A stretch of 5,445 nt of DNA, from positions 1 through 5,445 of the forward strand of contig JAEVZM010000078.1 in assembly GCA_023392225.1 (NCBI GenBank), in the 5' to 3' direction. Origin of the DNA: Pseudomonadota bacterium (GTDB lineage Bacteria > Pseudomonadota > Alphaproteobacteria > Rhizobiales > Kaistiaceae). The notes under the pieces were generated by a model. The model was not told the DNA's origin. It searched no databases and saw only the letters and a list, made by a program, of their open reading frames with translations. Of the stretch, positions 1 through 5,445 are shown piece after piece. Both the position numbers and the translations under genes were made by a program. The first letter of the stretch is position 1; every line of letters begins with the position of its first letter.

Positions 1-190
1 GCTCCAACGTGTCGTCGTGGAAGACGATCGGCACGCCGTCGGCGGTGAGCTGCAGGTCGCACTCGATCGCGAAGCCGCCCGCGATCGCCGCCTCGGCGGC
101 AGGCAGCGTGTTCTCGATCCGGCCCGCATCGCGGTCATGCAAGCCGCGATGCGCGACGGGGCGCGCCGTGAGCCAGGCGGGGGCGGCCAC
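1..190 (-). CDS. Glycerophosphodiester phosphodiesterase, N-terminal part (runs off left edge)
   Basis: This is the first 63 codons of a GDPD-family enzyme, which hydrolyses glycerophosphodiesters (deacylated phospholipid headgroups) to glycerol-3-phosphate and an alcohol. Seen: the HRG motif (AHRGLHD, His14-Arg15-Gly16), the ENT motif (Glu26-Asn27-Thr28), the metal-ligand pair Glu43-x-Asp45, and VFHDDTL with His58, the usual partner catalytic histidine. These fall in the order and spacing known for the family. The remaining TIM-barrel, roughly three quarters of a typical ~240-residue protein, lies outside the window. No signal peptide is visible, so a cytoplasmic enzyme is inferred. The start is GTG at 188-190; no in-frame ATG precedes it, and it leaves an 11-base gap after the RidA-family stop, which suggests one transcript. 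No clear Shine-Dalgarno was found. Which GDPD subtype this is (UgpQ-like or other) cannot be decided. Confidence 0.9.
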   Translation of the reverse strand, partial: MAAPAWLTARPVAHRGLHDRDAGRIENTLPAAEAAIAGGFAIECDLQLTADGVPIVFHDDTLE

Positions 191-201
191 GGCGGGGCGG
201 C

Positions 202-669
202 TCAGCCGATCTCGGCGATTGCCTCGACCTCGCCGGCGCCGCCGAGCGGCAGCGAGCCCATGCCGATCGCCGAGCGGGCGTGCTTGCCCCGGGCATCGCC
301 GAGCACCTCGGTGAAGAAGTCGGAAGCGCCGTTGATCACCTTGTGGGCGTCCTGGAAGTCGGGCACGCCGTTGACGAAGCCGACCACCTTGACCAGCCGC
401 TTGATACGCTCGAGATCGCCGACGGCCGCCTTCGCGACGCCGAGCACGTTGATGGCGCAGATGCGCGCCGCCTCCTGGCCCTCCTCGATCGAGTACTCGC
501 GGCCGAGCTTGCCGACGAACTTGACGCCCTCGGGGGTCATCGGCACCTGGCCGGAGATGAACAGGAGGTTGCCGGTCACGACATAGGGAACGTAGTTCGC
601 CGCCGGTGCGCCGGGGGCGGGGAGGGTGACGCCAAGCGCCTTCAATCGGGCCTCGATTTCGCCGGCCAT
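202..669 (-). CDS. RidA/YjgF/UK114-family protein
   Basis: A 155-residue member of the RidA (YjgF/YER057c/UK114) family. Canonical RidA hydrolyses reactive enamine/imine intermediates made by PLP enzymes; other subgroups differ in activity. Seen: LFISGQ (residues 36-41), the long helix with EEGQEAARICAINVL (62-76), VVGFVN (95-100), HARSAIG (130-136) and GEVEAIAEI at the C-terminus. Arg132 and Glu147 align with Arg105 and Glu120 of E. coli RidA, so the ligand-binding arginine is retained. At 155 residues it is longer than canonical RidA (~128) and resembles the longer subgroup that begins with an IEARLKALG-type helix, so the symbol ridA is withheld. The frame is open upstream to 900, but the ATG at 667-669 is chosen because family homology begins there and AGGAG lies 7 bases upstream. 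It is followed closely by the phosphodiesterase gene. The native substrate is unknown. Confidence 0.93.
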   Translation of the reverse strand: MAGEIEARLKALGVTLPAPGAPAANYVPYVVTGNLLFISGQVPMTPEGVKFVGKLGREYSIEEGQEAARICAINVLGVAKAAVGDLERIKRLVKVVGFVNGVPDFQDAHKVINGASDFFTEVLGDARGKHARSAIGMGSLPLGGAGEVEAIAEIG

Positions 670-827
670 GTGCTTGCTCCTGCTCGGTCTGGTCAAGGCC
701 GGCTGTGTGGCCCAAAATCGGGGGAGCCGCAAGGGGCGCGGGTGCCGCGTTTCCGCCATGGTCGGGGCGCAGGCCGGCAGGGAAGTCATGGGGCCGGATG
801 GTCCCGGGTAGGGGAGCAGGTATCGAC
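670..827. promoter_or_regulatory. Divergent intergenic region between the RidA-family gene and eipB
   Basis: 158 bases separate the two divergent starts, so promoters for both directions should lie here. I found no convincing -35/-10 pair on either strand; alphaproteobacterial promoters are often weakly conserved and GC-rich. Upstream of the eipB GTG the sequence reads AGGGGAGCAGG, which supplies a purine-rich ribosome-binding stretch 7-14 bases before 828. No long inverted repeat or known operator was recognised. Confidence 0.4.
677..681 (-). promoter_or_regulatory. Shine-Dalgarno of the RidA-family gene
   Basis: AGGAG on the minus strand (CTCCT on the plus strand) lies 7 bases before the ATG at 667-669. 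It decides the start in favour of this ATG over the longer open frame reaching 900. Confidence 0.75.
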
Positions 828-1682
828 GTGCGGGGTTCGGCCATTCTCCTGACGCTTGCCGGGGCGACCGCGCTGCCGGTGGTGGCGCACGCGTCGCCAC
901 CGCCGCTCGCCTCGCACCGCGCCGTCTATGACATCTCGCTGCTCGAGGCCGACGACGGCACCGACGTCGCCGGCGTCACCGGGCGGCTGGTGCTCGAGTT
1001 CAGCGCCTCCGCCTGCTCCGGCTACACCTCCAAGCTCCGGTTCGTCACCGAGACCGAGGACATCGACGGCGGCCGGCAGCTGATTGACTCGCGTTCGGAG
1101 ACCTTCGAGTCGGCGGATGGCCAGCATCTCGACTTCAGCAACGAGACCTATGCCGGGCCGACGCTCGCCGAGGAATCTGAGGGCAAGGCGAGCCGGGCCG
1201 GTGGCGACATTGCCGTCGCACTCAAGCGCCCGGACGAAAAGCGCTTCGTGATCAAGGACTCGGTGGTGTTTCCGACCCAGCAGATGGAGCGGATCATCAG
1301 CTCGGCGCTGGCCGGCGATGCCTTCGTCTCCTTCGAGGTCTATGACGGGTCGGAGAACGGCGAGACGGTGTTCGACACAGCCGGTGTCATCGGCAAGGTC
1401 TCGACCGCGGCCGACGACGCCAAGGCCGAGCCGGTGGTGGCGCAGGCCGGTATCGCCGGGATGCGGCACTGGCCGGTAACGATCAGCTATTTCGACCAGC
1501 GCGGCCACGGCGAGGAGACGCCGTTCTACGTGCTCTCCTTCGTCGTCTACGAGAACGGCATCGGCCGCAACATGCGGATCGACTACGGGAATTTCAGTCT
1601 CCTCGGCAAGCTGACCGGCCTCGAGATGCTGCCGGAAGCGCCTTGCACGGGTGATGCGCCGGCGCCGGCCGGCGATCACTGA
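828..1682 (+). CDS. eipB: EipB-family (DUF1849) periplasmic cell-envelope integrity protein
   Basis: A 284-residue secreted protein of the EipB/DUF1849 family. The Brucella member is a periplasmic beta-spiral protein needed for envelope integrity under stress. Seen: a signal peptide of about 22 residues (Arg near the start, hydrophobic core [17 protein letters not shown] cleavage site), then [12 protein letters not shown] (residues 27-38), GRLVLEFS, the SACSGYTS motif and, near the C-terminus, EAPCTGD. Cys63 and Cys273 are the only cysteines; their spacing of 210 closely matches the disulfide pair described for Brucella EipB (Cys69-Cys278, as I recall it). Total length is also close to that homologue. 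The GTG at 828-830 is chosen because it gives a compact signal peptide and follows AGGGGAGCAGG; an in-frame ATG at 798 would add 10 residues before the signal sequence and is the main alternative. The 3' end overlaps the dinB 3' end by 7 bases on the opposite strand. Molecular function is known only at the phenotype level. Confidence 0.9.
   Translation: MRGSAILLTLAGATALPVVAHASPPPLASHRAVYDISLLEADDGTDVAGVTGRLVLEFSASACSGYTSKLRFVTETEDIDGGRQLIDSRSETFESADGQHLDFSNETYAGPTLAEESEGKASRAGGDIAVALKRPDEKRFVIKDSVVFPTQQMERIISSALAGDAFVSFEVYDGSENGETVFDTAGVIGKVSTAADDAKAEPVVAQAGIAGMRHWPVTISYFDQRGHGEETPFYVLSFVVYENGIGRNMRIDYGNFSLLGKLTGLEMLPEAPCTGDAPAPAGDH
1651..1679. terminator. Hairpin at the eipB/dinB convergent junction, possible shared terminator
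   Basis: An inverted repeat pairs CGCCGGC (1657-1663) with GCCGGCG (1668-1674) around a GCCG loop, and continues past one bulged G (1656) with GTGAT (1651-1655) against ATCAC (1675-1679), giving 12 base pairs. It covers the last codons of eipB and the stop and last bases of dinB. The position between convergent genes with no spacer fits a bidirectional transcription stop. There is no T-run on either side, so it is not a classical intrinsic terminator, and the same bases also encode protein, so the role is inferred. Confidence 0.45.
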
Positions 1683-2986
1683 CGCCCGGTCGGGGGGCGC
1701 TTCGGCTTCGGGCCGAGGTCGAACACCAGTCCGGTCTCCACCGCCTGTCGCCCGAACTTGCCACGGATCGTGTCCATCGCGGCCTCGGCCGCGGCGCGTC
1801 GCGTCGCCTGCGGGTCGACGAGGTCTGCCGGGTCGGCCCGGGCGGGGTCGTCGAAATCGGAAAGGCCGATGCCGATCAGGCGATAGCGCGTGCCGTCGGT
1901 CTCCCGCGCCAGCAGCGTATTGCCCTCGGCGAAGATGCGGTCGGCGAGCCGGGTCGGATCGGCGAGCTGGCGGCTCCGGGTCCGGGTCCGGAAATCGGCG
2001 GTCTTGAGCTTCAGCGTTATGGTGCGGCCGGCGAGGCCCTGGTGCTTGAGCCGCGCCGACACCTTCTCGGCAAGCGCACGGAGGATCGCCGAGAGGCGCC
2101 TCGGGTCGGCGATGTCCTCCTCGAACGTGGTCTCGGCACTGACCGACTTCGCCGCGCCGTCCGGCTCGACCTTGCGGCTGTCCTCGGCGCGTGACAGGCG
2201 GGCGAGGCGGAGGCCCATCGAGCCGTAGCGCCGGGCGAGGTCGGTCTCGGGAATCCGTTGCAAGGCGCCGACCGTGCGGATGCCGTCGGCAGCGAGCCGC
2301 GCCTGCATCGCCTTCCCGACCCCCCAGATGATGCCGACTGGCTTCGGGGCGAGGAACGCCGTCGCCTCGCCGCGTCCGATCACGGAGAAGCCGCGGGGCT
2401 TGTTGAGGTCCGAGGCGATCTTGGCGAGGAATTTGTTGAACGACAGGCCGATCGAGACGGTGATGCCGATCTCGCTGTCGATGCGACGGGCAAGGCGCGC
2501 CAGCGACAGCGCGGGTGTCGCGTGGTGGAGGCGCTCGGTGCCCGAGAGATCCATGAAGGCCTCGTCGATCGACAGCGGCTCGACCAGCGGGGTCAATTCC
2601 AGCATCAGCGCCCGGACCTCGCGGCCGACCTTGCCGTACTTCTCCATGTTGGGCGGGATCACCACCGCCTCGGGACAGAGCTTGAGCGCCTGGTACATCG
2701 GCATCGCCGAATGGACGCCCTTGATGCGGGCGATGTAGCAGGCCGTCGAGACCACGCCGCGACGCCCGCCGCCGATGATCACCGGCCGGTCGGCGAGCGA
2801 GGGGTCGTCGCGCTTTTCGATCGCGGCATAGAATGCGTCGCAGTCGAGATGGGCGATGGCGAGGTTGTCGAGCTCGGGGTGGGCGACGAGCCGCGGGCTA
2901 CCGCAATGGCGGCATCGCCGCGCTTCCGCCGCGGAGCGCTGCAGGCAGTCGAGGCAGAGGGAGTGGGGCGCAGTCGGCTCGGCCAT
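1676..2986 (-). CDS. dinB: DNA polymerase IV (Y-family, DinB) with N-terminal cysteine-rich extension
   Basis: A 436-residue translesion DNA polymerase that copies past damaged bases with low fidelity. Seen: a ~40-residue N-terminal extension with CxxC-x10-CxxC (Cys11, 14, 25, 28), probably a small zinc ribbon; then the palm motif HLDCDAFYA with catalytic Asp48 and steric-gate Tyr53; [14 protein letters not shown] (78-91) in the fingers; catalytic [11 protein letters not shown] with Asp141-Glu142; [16 protein letters not shown] (182-197); the helix-hairpin-helix [15 protein letters not shown] (222-236); and a little-finger domain from about residue 280 to [11 protein letters not shown] (368-378). 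The acidic residues needed for two-metal catalysis are all present. The extension is typical of alphaproteobacterial homologues and absent from E. coli DinB (351 aa). The tail is basic (KPKRPP), and I see no textbook QLxLF clamp-binding motif at the end; VETGLVFDL (416-424) may serve. The start is ATG at 2984-2986, with no clear Shine-Dalgarno. No GTTC-N7-GTTC LexA site was found upstream. Confidence 0.95.
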   Translation of the reverse strand: MAEPTAPHSLCLDCLQRSAAEARRCRHCGSPRLVAHPELDNLAIAHLDCDAFYAAIEKRDDPSLADRPVIIGGGRRGVVSTACYIARIKGVHSAMPMYQALKLCPEAVVIPPNMEKYGKVGREVRALMLELTPLVEPLSIDEAFMDLSGTERLHHATPALSLARLARRIDSEIGITVSIGLSFNKFLAKIASDLNKPRGFSVIGRGEATAFLAPKPVGIIWGVGKAMQARLAADGIRTVGALQRIPETDLARRYGSMGLRLARLSRAEDSRKVEPDGAAKSVSAETTFEEDIADPRRLSAILRALAEKVSARLKHQGLAGRTITLKLKTADFRTRTRSRQLADPTRLADRIFAEGNTLLARETDGTRYRLIGIGLSDFDDPARADPADLVDPQATRRAAAEAAMDTIRGKFGRQAVETGLVFDLGPKPKRPPTGRQ

Positions 2987-3068
2987 GGGCTCGGCACCGG
3001 GAGGTCTGGCGCGACCCTATCCCCGGGAGCCGGGTCCGGGCAACCTTGGGGCAGCAAGCCGTGCGATC

Positions 3069-3127
3069 CTGCCCGGGGCCAGAGGGCGCGCGAAAGGCGC
3101 GGCGGCAGCTGGACAGGCCCCGGGTGG
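3069..3127 (+). repeat. Nested inverted repeat upstream of the small secreted-protein gene
   Basis: The outer arms CCCGGGGCC (3072-3080) and GGCCCCGGG (3116-3124) match perfectly over 9 bases. Read as plus-strand RNA, the stem can grow to 12 pairs (3069-3080 with 3116-3127) through two G-U pairs. Inside it sits a second hairpin, CGCGC (3087-3091) and GCGCG (3097-3101), with a GAAAG loop. The wobble pairs work only on the plus strand, which hints at an RNA element in the leader of the 3167 gene if transcription begins upstream. High GC content makes chance pairing more likely. Confidence 0.45.
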
Positions 3128-3155
3128 TCTGGAACGATGGCCGCCCGAACCGTCC

Positions 3156-3159
3156 GGAG
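3156..3159 (+). promoter_or_regulatory. Shine-Dalgarno of the small secreted-protein gene
   Basis: GGAG lies 7 bases before the ATG at 3167. It supports this start over the much longer upstream open frame, and the same start gives a clean signal peptide. Confidence 0.65.
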
Positions 3160-3166
3160 TGAAGCG

Positions 3167-3559
3167 ATGCGTGCCTGTGCTGCCGCCCTCGTCCTTGCGC
3201 CGCTCTTTGCCGGCACCGCGCTTGCGGAGCCGATGCCCTTCGATGGCCGCTGGGGCTGGGACGCCGCCGCCTGCGCGATCGGCCCGGGCGAAGGCGACGG
3301 GGTGCCGATCGAGATCGGCGATGGTGTGATCCGCTACTACGAGAGCGAATGCAGCATCGACCGCGTGGTGCCGCTCGGCAATGGCGCGGGGCCTGCCTGG
3401 ACGGTCACGACCACCTGCTCGGGCGAGGGCGAGACCTGGACGTCGGACTCGATCTTCGCCATCGACGACCGCGGTGAAGACAACCCGCGGCAGCTGGTCG
3501 AGCTCGATCTCGAGGCGGGCTTCGTCGTCATCCGCCAGGACTGCGGGGCGGCCCGGTGA
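3167..3559 (+). CDS. Small secreted protein with four mature cysteines, function unknown
   Basis: I do not recognise a characterised family. The 130-residue product starts with a clear signal peptide (Arg2, hydrophobic stretch, cleavage after the ALA at residues 18-20), so export to the periplasm is inferred. The mature part opens with FDGRWGWD (25-32) and has Cys36, Cys62, Cys84 and Cys126, enough for two disulfides. Alternating short hydrophobic stretches (VPIEIGDGVIRYYE, AWTVTTTC, LVELDLEAGFVVI) suggest an all-beta fold of about 110 residues. It is acidic with few lysines and has no transmembrane helix or lipobox. The GRW...C...YES.C...W.V...C.GEGE pattern resembles small uncharacterised rhizobial exported proteins, but that is an impression, not a search result. 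The ATG at 3167 is supported by GGAG 7 bases upstream. Its stop codon overlaps the mtnN start (GTGA), so the two are probably co-translated. Confidence 0.85.
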   Translation: MRACAAALVLAPLFAGTALAEPMPFDGRWGWDAAACAIGPGEGDGVPIEIGDGVIRYYESECSIDRVVPLGNGAGPAWTVTTTCSGEGETWTSDSIFAIDDRGEDNPRQLVELDLEAGFVVIRQDCGAAR

Positions 3560-4215
3560 GCGCGCCGAACGCGCCGGAGCTGACGGCGGTTGGAGATCTC
3601 GCGGTCCTGTTCGTCATGGCGACCGAGCAGGAATATGGCGAGCATCTCCGCCGCCGGATGACGCCGGTGATCACCGGCGTCGGGCCGGTCGAGGCGGCGG
3701 TCGGCACGTCCATGGCGCTCGGCGAGCTCGACCGGGCCGGCCGGAGGCCGGATCTCGTGGTCTCGCTCGGCACCGCCGGCTCGGCCCGGCTCGACCATGC
3801 CGGCATCTATCAGGTGGCGAGCGTTGCCTATCGCGACATGGACTGCTCGCCGATCGGCTTCGACAAGGGGGTGACCCCATTCACCGACCAGCCGGCGGTG
3901 ATCGCGATTGCTGACCGGCTGCCCGATATCCCAGCAGCCTCGATCTCGAGCGGCGGCGACATCATCTCGGGCCGGGCCTATGACGCGATCGATGCCGACA
4001 TGGTCGACATGGAGACCTATGCCGTGGTCCGGGCCGCGGCGCCGCTCGGCGTGCCGGTGATCGGGCTCCGCGGCATCAGCGACGGCCGCGCCGACCTCAC
4101 CGGCCTCAACGACTGGCTCGAGTTCCTGCACGTGCTCGACGAAAAGCTGGCGCTGGTGATCGACGCCATGCACGAGCATGTGCGGAGAGGGCGGTTCCGG
4201 CCCGGCGGGCGATAG
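3556..4215 (+). CDS. mtnN: 5'-methylthioadenosine/S-adenosylhomocysteine nucleosidase
   Basis: A 219-residue cytoplasmic nucleosidase that cleaves adenine from methylthioadenosine and S-adenosylhomocysteine, linking polyamine and methylation by-products to adenine salvage and methionine recovery. Seen: FVMATEQEYGEHL (residues 19-31) with Glu26 matching E. coli Glu12; GVGPVEAAVGTS (41-52); SLGTAGSARLD (70-80), the phosphorylase-like glycine loop; MVDMETYAVVRA (149-160) with Met152-Glu153 matching the ribose-binding Met173-Glu174; and LRGISDG (171-177) with catalytic Asp176 matching Asp197. All key residues are present. Length is slightly below the ~230 of E. coli. The sequence resembles the divergent alphaproteobacterial branch (ending DWLEFLHVLDEKLA) more than the enterobacterial one, so the exact substrate preference is less certain. 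The start is GTG at 3556, overlapping the preceding stop by four bases (GTGA). The next ATG, at 3616, would remove the first beta strand. guaA follows 72 bases downstream. Confidence 0.92.
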   Translation: MSAPNAPELTAVGDLAVLFVMATEQEYGEHLRRRMTPVITGVGPVEAAVGTSMALGELDRAGRRPDLVVSLGTAGSARLDHAGIYQVASVAYRDMDCSPIGFDKGVTPFTDQPAVIAIADRLPDIPAASISSGGDIISGRAYDAIDADMVDMETYAVVRAAAPLGVPVIGLRGISDGRADLTGLNDWLEFLHVLDEKLALVIDAMHEHVRRGRFRPGGR

Positions 4216-4254
4216 GCGCCCAAGCCGCATTGCAGATTCGGTCGTAAGCGCCTA
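4213..4254 (+). repeat. Inverted repeat spanning the mtnN stop and the guaA leader
   Basis: TAGGCGC (4213-4219, containing the mtnN TAG stop) is the exact reverse complement of GCGCCTA (4248-4254), with a 28-base loop. No T-run follows, so it is not a standard terminator. It abuts the next hairpin with one base between. TTGCAG (4230-4235) and TAACCG (4253-4258), 17 bases apart, are a very weak promoter candidate for guaA within this element. Confidence 0.4.
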
Positions 4255-4255
4255 A

Positions 4256-4280
4256 CCGGATGGATTGCAACGCCATCCGG
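4256..4280 (+). promoter_or_regulatory. Hairpin immediately upstream of the guaA start codon
   Basis: CCGGATGG (4256-4263) and CCATCCGG (4273-4280) form a perfect 8-pair stem with a 9-base loop, ending 7 bases before the guaA ATG. It occupies the place where a Shine-Dalgarno would sit, and none is visible; the bases between stem and start are GGCCCCG. A role in limiting or gating guaA translation, or as a transcription pause or stop, is inferred from position alone. No known riboswitch class was recognised. Confidence 0.5.
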
Positions 4281-4287
4281 GGCCCCG

Positions 4288-5445
4288 ATGACCGACACCA
4301 TTCTCATCCTCGATTTCGGCAGCCAGGTTACGCAGCTCATCGCCCGCCGCATCCGCGAGGCGGGCGTCTATTCCGAGATCGCGCCGGTCAACAAGGCGGA
4401 GGAGGCGATGGCCCGCCTCAAGCCGAAGGCGCTCATCCTCTCGGGCGGGCCGGCCTCGGTGCTCGACGCCGATTCGCCGCTGCCGCCGATGTCGATCTAC
4501 GACGCCGGCTTGCCGATCCTCGGCATCTGCTACGGCGAGCAGGCGATCGCCCACCAGCTCGGCGGCAAGGTCGAGGGCGAGCACAATCGCGAGTTCGGCC
4601 GCGCCGTGCTCGACGTGGTGGCGCCGGCGCCGATCTTGGAGGGCGTGTGGAGCGTCGGCGAGCGTCATCAGGTGTGGATGAGCCATGGCGACCGGGTGAC
4701 GGCGCTGCCCGAGGGCTTCGCCGTGGTCGGCGCCTCGGAGAACGCGCCCTTCGCGATGATCGCCAACGAGGCGCGGAAGATCTACGCGACCCAGTTCCAT
4801 CTCGAGGTCGCCCACACGCCCGACGGCGGCAAGCTGCTCGCCAACTTCGCCCATCGCATCGCCGGCTGCGCCGGCGACTGGACGATGGCGGCGTTCCGCG
4901 ACCAGGCGATCGCCCGCATCCGCGAGCAGGTCGGGACCGGCCGGGTGATCTGCGGTCTCTCCGGCGGCGTCGATTCGGCGGTGGCGGCGGTGCTGATCCA
5001 CGAGGCGATCGGCGACCAGCTGACCTGCGTGTTCGTCGATCACGGACTGCTCCGCGCCGGCGAGGCGGAAGAGGTGGTCGAGCTGTTCCGCGGCCACTAC
5101 AACATCCCGCTGGTCCATGCGGACCGGTCGGCCCTGTTCCTCGACGCGCTCGACGGCGTCAGCGACCCCGAGGTCAAGCGCAAGACCATCGGGCGCCTGT
5201 TCATCGACGTCTTCGAGGAAGAGGCGAAGAAGATCGGCGGCGCCGATTTCCTCGCCCAGGGAACGCTCTACCCGGACGTGATCGAGAGCGTCTCGGCGAT
5301 CGGCGGCCCGTCCGTCACCATCAAGTCGCACCACAATGTCGGCGGCCTGCCCGCGCGCATGAACATGAAGCTCGTCGAGCCGCTCCGCGAGCTGTTCAAG
5401 GACGAGGTGCGGGCGCTCGGCCGCGAGCTCGGCCTGCCCGAGGCC
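4288..5445 (+). CDS. guaA: GMP synthase (glutamine-hydrolysing), N-terminal 386 residues, truncated by right edge
   Basis: GuaA converts XMP to GMP in the cytoplasm, using ATP and ammonia from glutamine, the last step of de novo guanine nucleotide synthesis. Seen in order: class I glutaminase domain (about 1-195) with [18 protein letters not shown] (7-24), [10 protein letters not shown] (49-58), nucleophile Cys81 in GICYGEQ, WMSHGD (130-135), and the triad partners His171 and Glu173; then the ATP pyrophosphatase domain with the PP-loop GLSGGVDSA (223-231), FVDHGLLR (249-256), and [15 protein letters not shown] (322-336); then SHHNVGGLP (347-355) at the entry to the dimerisation domain. About 130 more residues are expected beyond the window (family length ~520). 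One oddity: the triad motif reads FHLEVAHT, where FHPEVxHT is usual. The start is the ATG at 4288, which begins exactly at the family N-terminus. The gene lies downstream of mtnN behind two hairpins. Confidence 0.97.
   Translation, partial: MTDTILILDFGSQVTQLIARRIREAGVYSEIAPVNKAEEAMARLKPKALILSGGPASVLDADSPLPPMSIYDAGLPILGICYGEQAIAHQLGGKVEGEHNREFGRAVLDVVAPAPILEGVWSVGERHQVWMSHGDRVTALPEGFAVVGASENAPFAMIANEARKIYATQFHLEVAHTPDGGKLLANFAHRIAGCAGDWTMAAFRDQAIARIREQVGTGRVICGLSGGVDSAVAAVLIHEAIGDQLTCVFVDHGLLRAGEAEEVVELFRGHYNIPLVHADRSALFLDALDGVSDPEVKRKTIGRLFIDVFEEEAKKIGGADFLAQGTLYPDVIESVSAIGGPSVTIKSHHNVGGLPARMNMKLVEPLRELFKDEVRALGRELGLPEA

Larger units (their letters stand above)
2987..3166. promoter_or_regulatory. 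Divergent intergenic region between dinB and the small secreted-protein gene
   Basis: 180 bases lie between divergent starts. For dinB (minus strand), TTGCCC (complement of 3038-3043) stands 16 bases from GATAGG (complement of 3016-3021), a weak promoter candidate giving a ~25-base leader. For the plus strand, TGGACA (3110-3115) is 17 bases from AACGAT (3133-3138), also weak. A nested inverted repeat at 3069-3127 dominates the region and overlaps the plus-strand candidate. These promoter calls are by-eye matches only. Confidence 0.3.

Noticed and set aside
705..827. Extended N-terminus for eipB from the ATG at 705
   Set aside because: This would place about 40 Arg/Gly-rich residues before an otherwise perfect signal peptide, which is incompatible with a normal secreted start.
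670..900. Extended N-terminus for the RidA-family protein from 900
   Set aside because: The extra 77 residues are Pro/Arg-rich without family similarity, would overlap the start of eipB, and would ignore the AGGAG correctly spaced before the ATG at 667-669.
786..1679. Minus-strand open frame (297 codons) opposite eipB
   Set aside because: It is a shadow of the eipB coding frame, with no domain motif and Arg/Val/Asp/His-rich composition.
3132..3150. GAAC...GAAC pair (GTTC...GTTC on the dinB strand) as a possible LexA/SOS box
   Set aside because: The spacing is 11 bases, whereas the alphaproteobacterial LexA box is GTTC-N7-GTTC. It also lies about 150 bases from the dinB start.
2258..3166. 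Long plus-strand open frame opposite dinB, continuous with the 3167 gene
   Set aside because: The first part is antisense to DinB and has low-complexity Arg/Gly/Asp composition. The real gene in this frame starts at 3167, where a Shine-Dalgarno and a signal peptide appear.
3337..4230. Minus-strand open frame (297 codons) opposite the secreted-protein gene and mtnN
   Set aside because: It spans two well-supported genes on the other strand and has the composition of an antisense GC artefact.
4252..5334. Long minus-strand open frame (360 codons) opposite guaA
   Set aside because: It is antisense to an unmistakable GuaA frame. Its composition (many Arg, Asp, His, Ala, Val) is the usual product of a GC-rich codon pattern read backwards, with no recognisable motif.

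Overview
The window is a compact, GC-rich (by eye well above 60%) chromosomal segment of an alphaproteobacterium, most likely of the order Hyphomicrobiales (Rhizobiales). The evidence is an EipB/DUF1849 envelope protein, a family known from Alphaproteobacteria; a DinB polymerase with the N-terminal four-cysteine extension seen in alphaproteobacterial homologues; and strong GC bias at third codon positions, which also produces long antisense open frames. Genus or species cannot be read from this sequence. There are no tRNA, rRNA, CRISPR, insertion-sequence or phage signals. Seven genes occupy almost all of the DNA.

Layout. Positions 1-669 (minus strand) carry a RidA-family protein followed 11 bases later by the start of a glycerophosphodiester phosphodiesterase that runs off the left edge. 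A 158-base divergent region (670-827) separates these from eipB (plus strand, 828-1682), a secreted cell-envelope protein. eipB converges on dinB (minus strand, 1676-2986), and the two reading frames overlap by 7 bases inside a strong hairpin. A second divergent region (2987-3166), with a large nested inverted repeat, separates dinB from a plus-strand group: a small secreted cysteine-containing protein of unknown function (3167-3559), MTA/SAH nucleosidase mtnN (3556-4215, GTGA overlap with the gene before it), and GMP synthase guaA (from 4288, truncated by the right edge).

How the parts relate. The ridA-like and phosphodiesterase genes look like a two-gene transcription unit for metabolite damage control and phospholipid headgroup turnover. 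The unknown secreted protein and mtnN are probably translationally coupled. mtnN (adenine release from methylthioadenosine/SAH) and guaA (GMP synthesis) both touch purine metabolism, but the 72-base gap between them holds two back-to-back inverted repeats, so guaA may be regulated separately. Nothing here amounts to a new multi-gene system. The points most worth a second look are the structured leader before guaA, a Pro-to-Leu change in its glutaminase motif, the coupling of an uncharacterised periplasmic protein to mtnN, and the hairpin shared by the ends of eipB and dinB.
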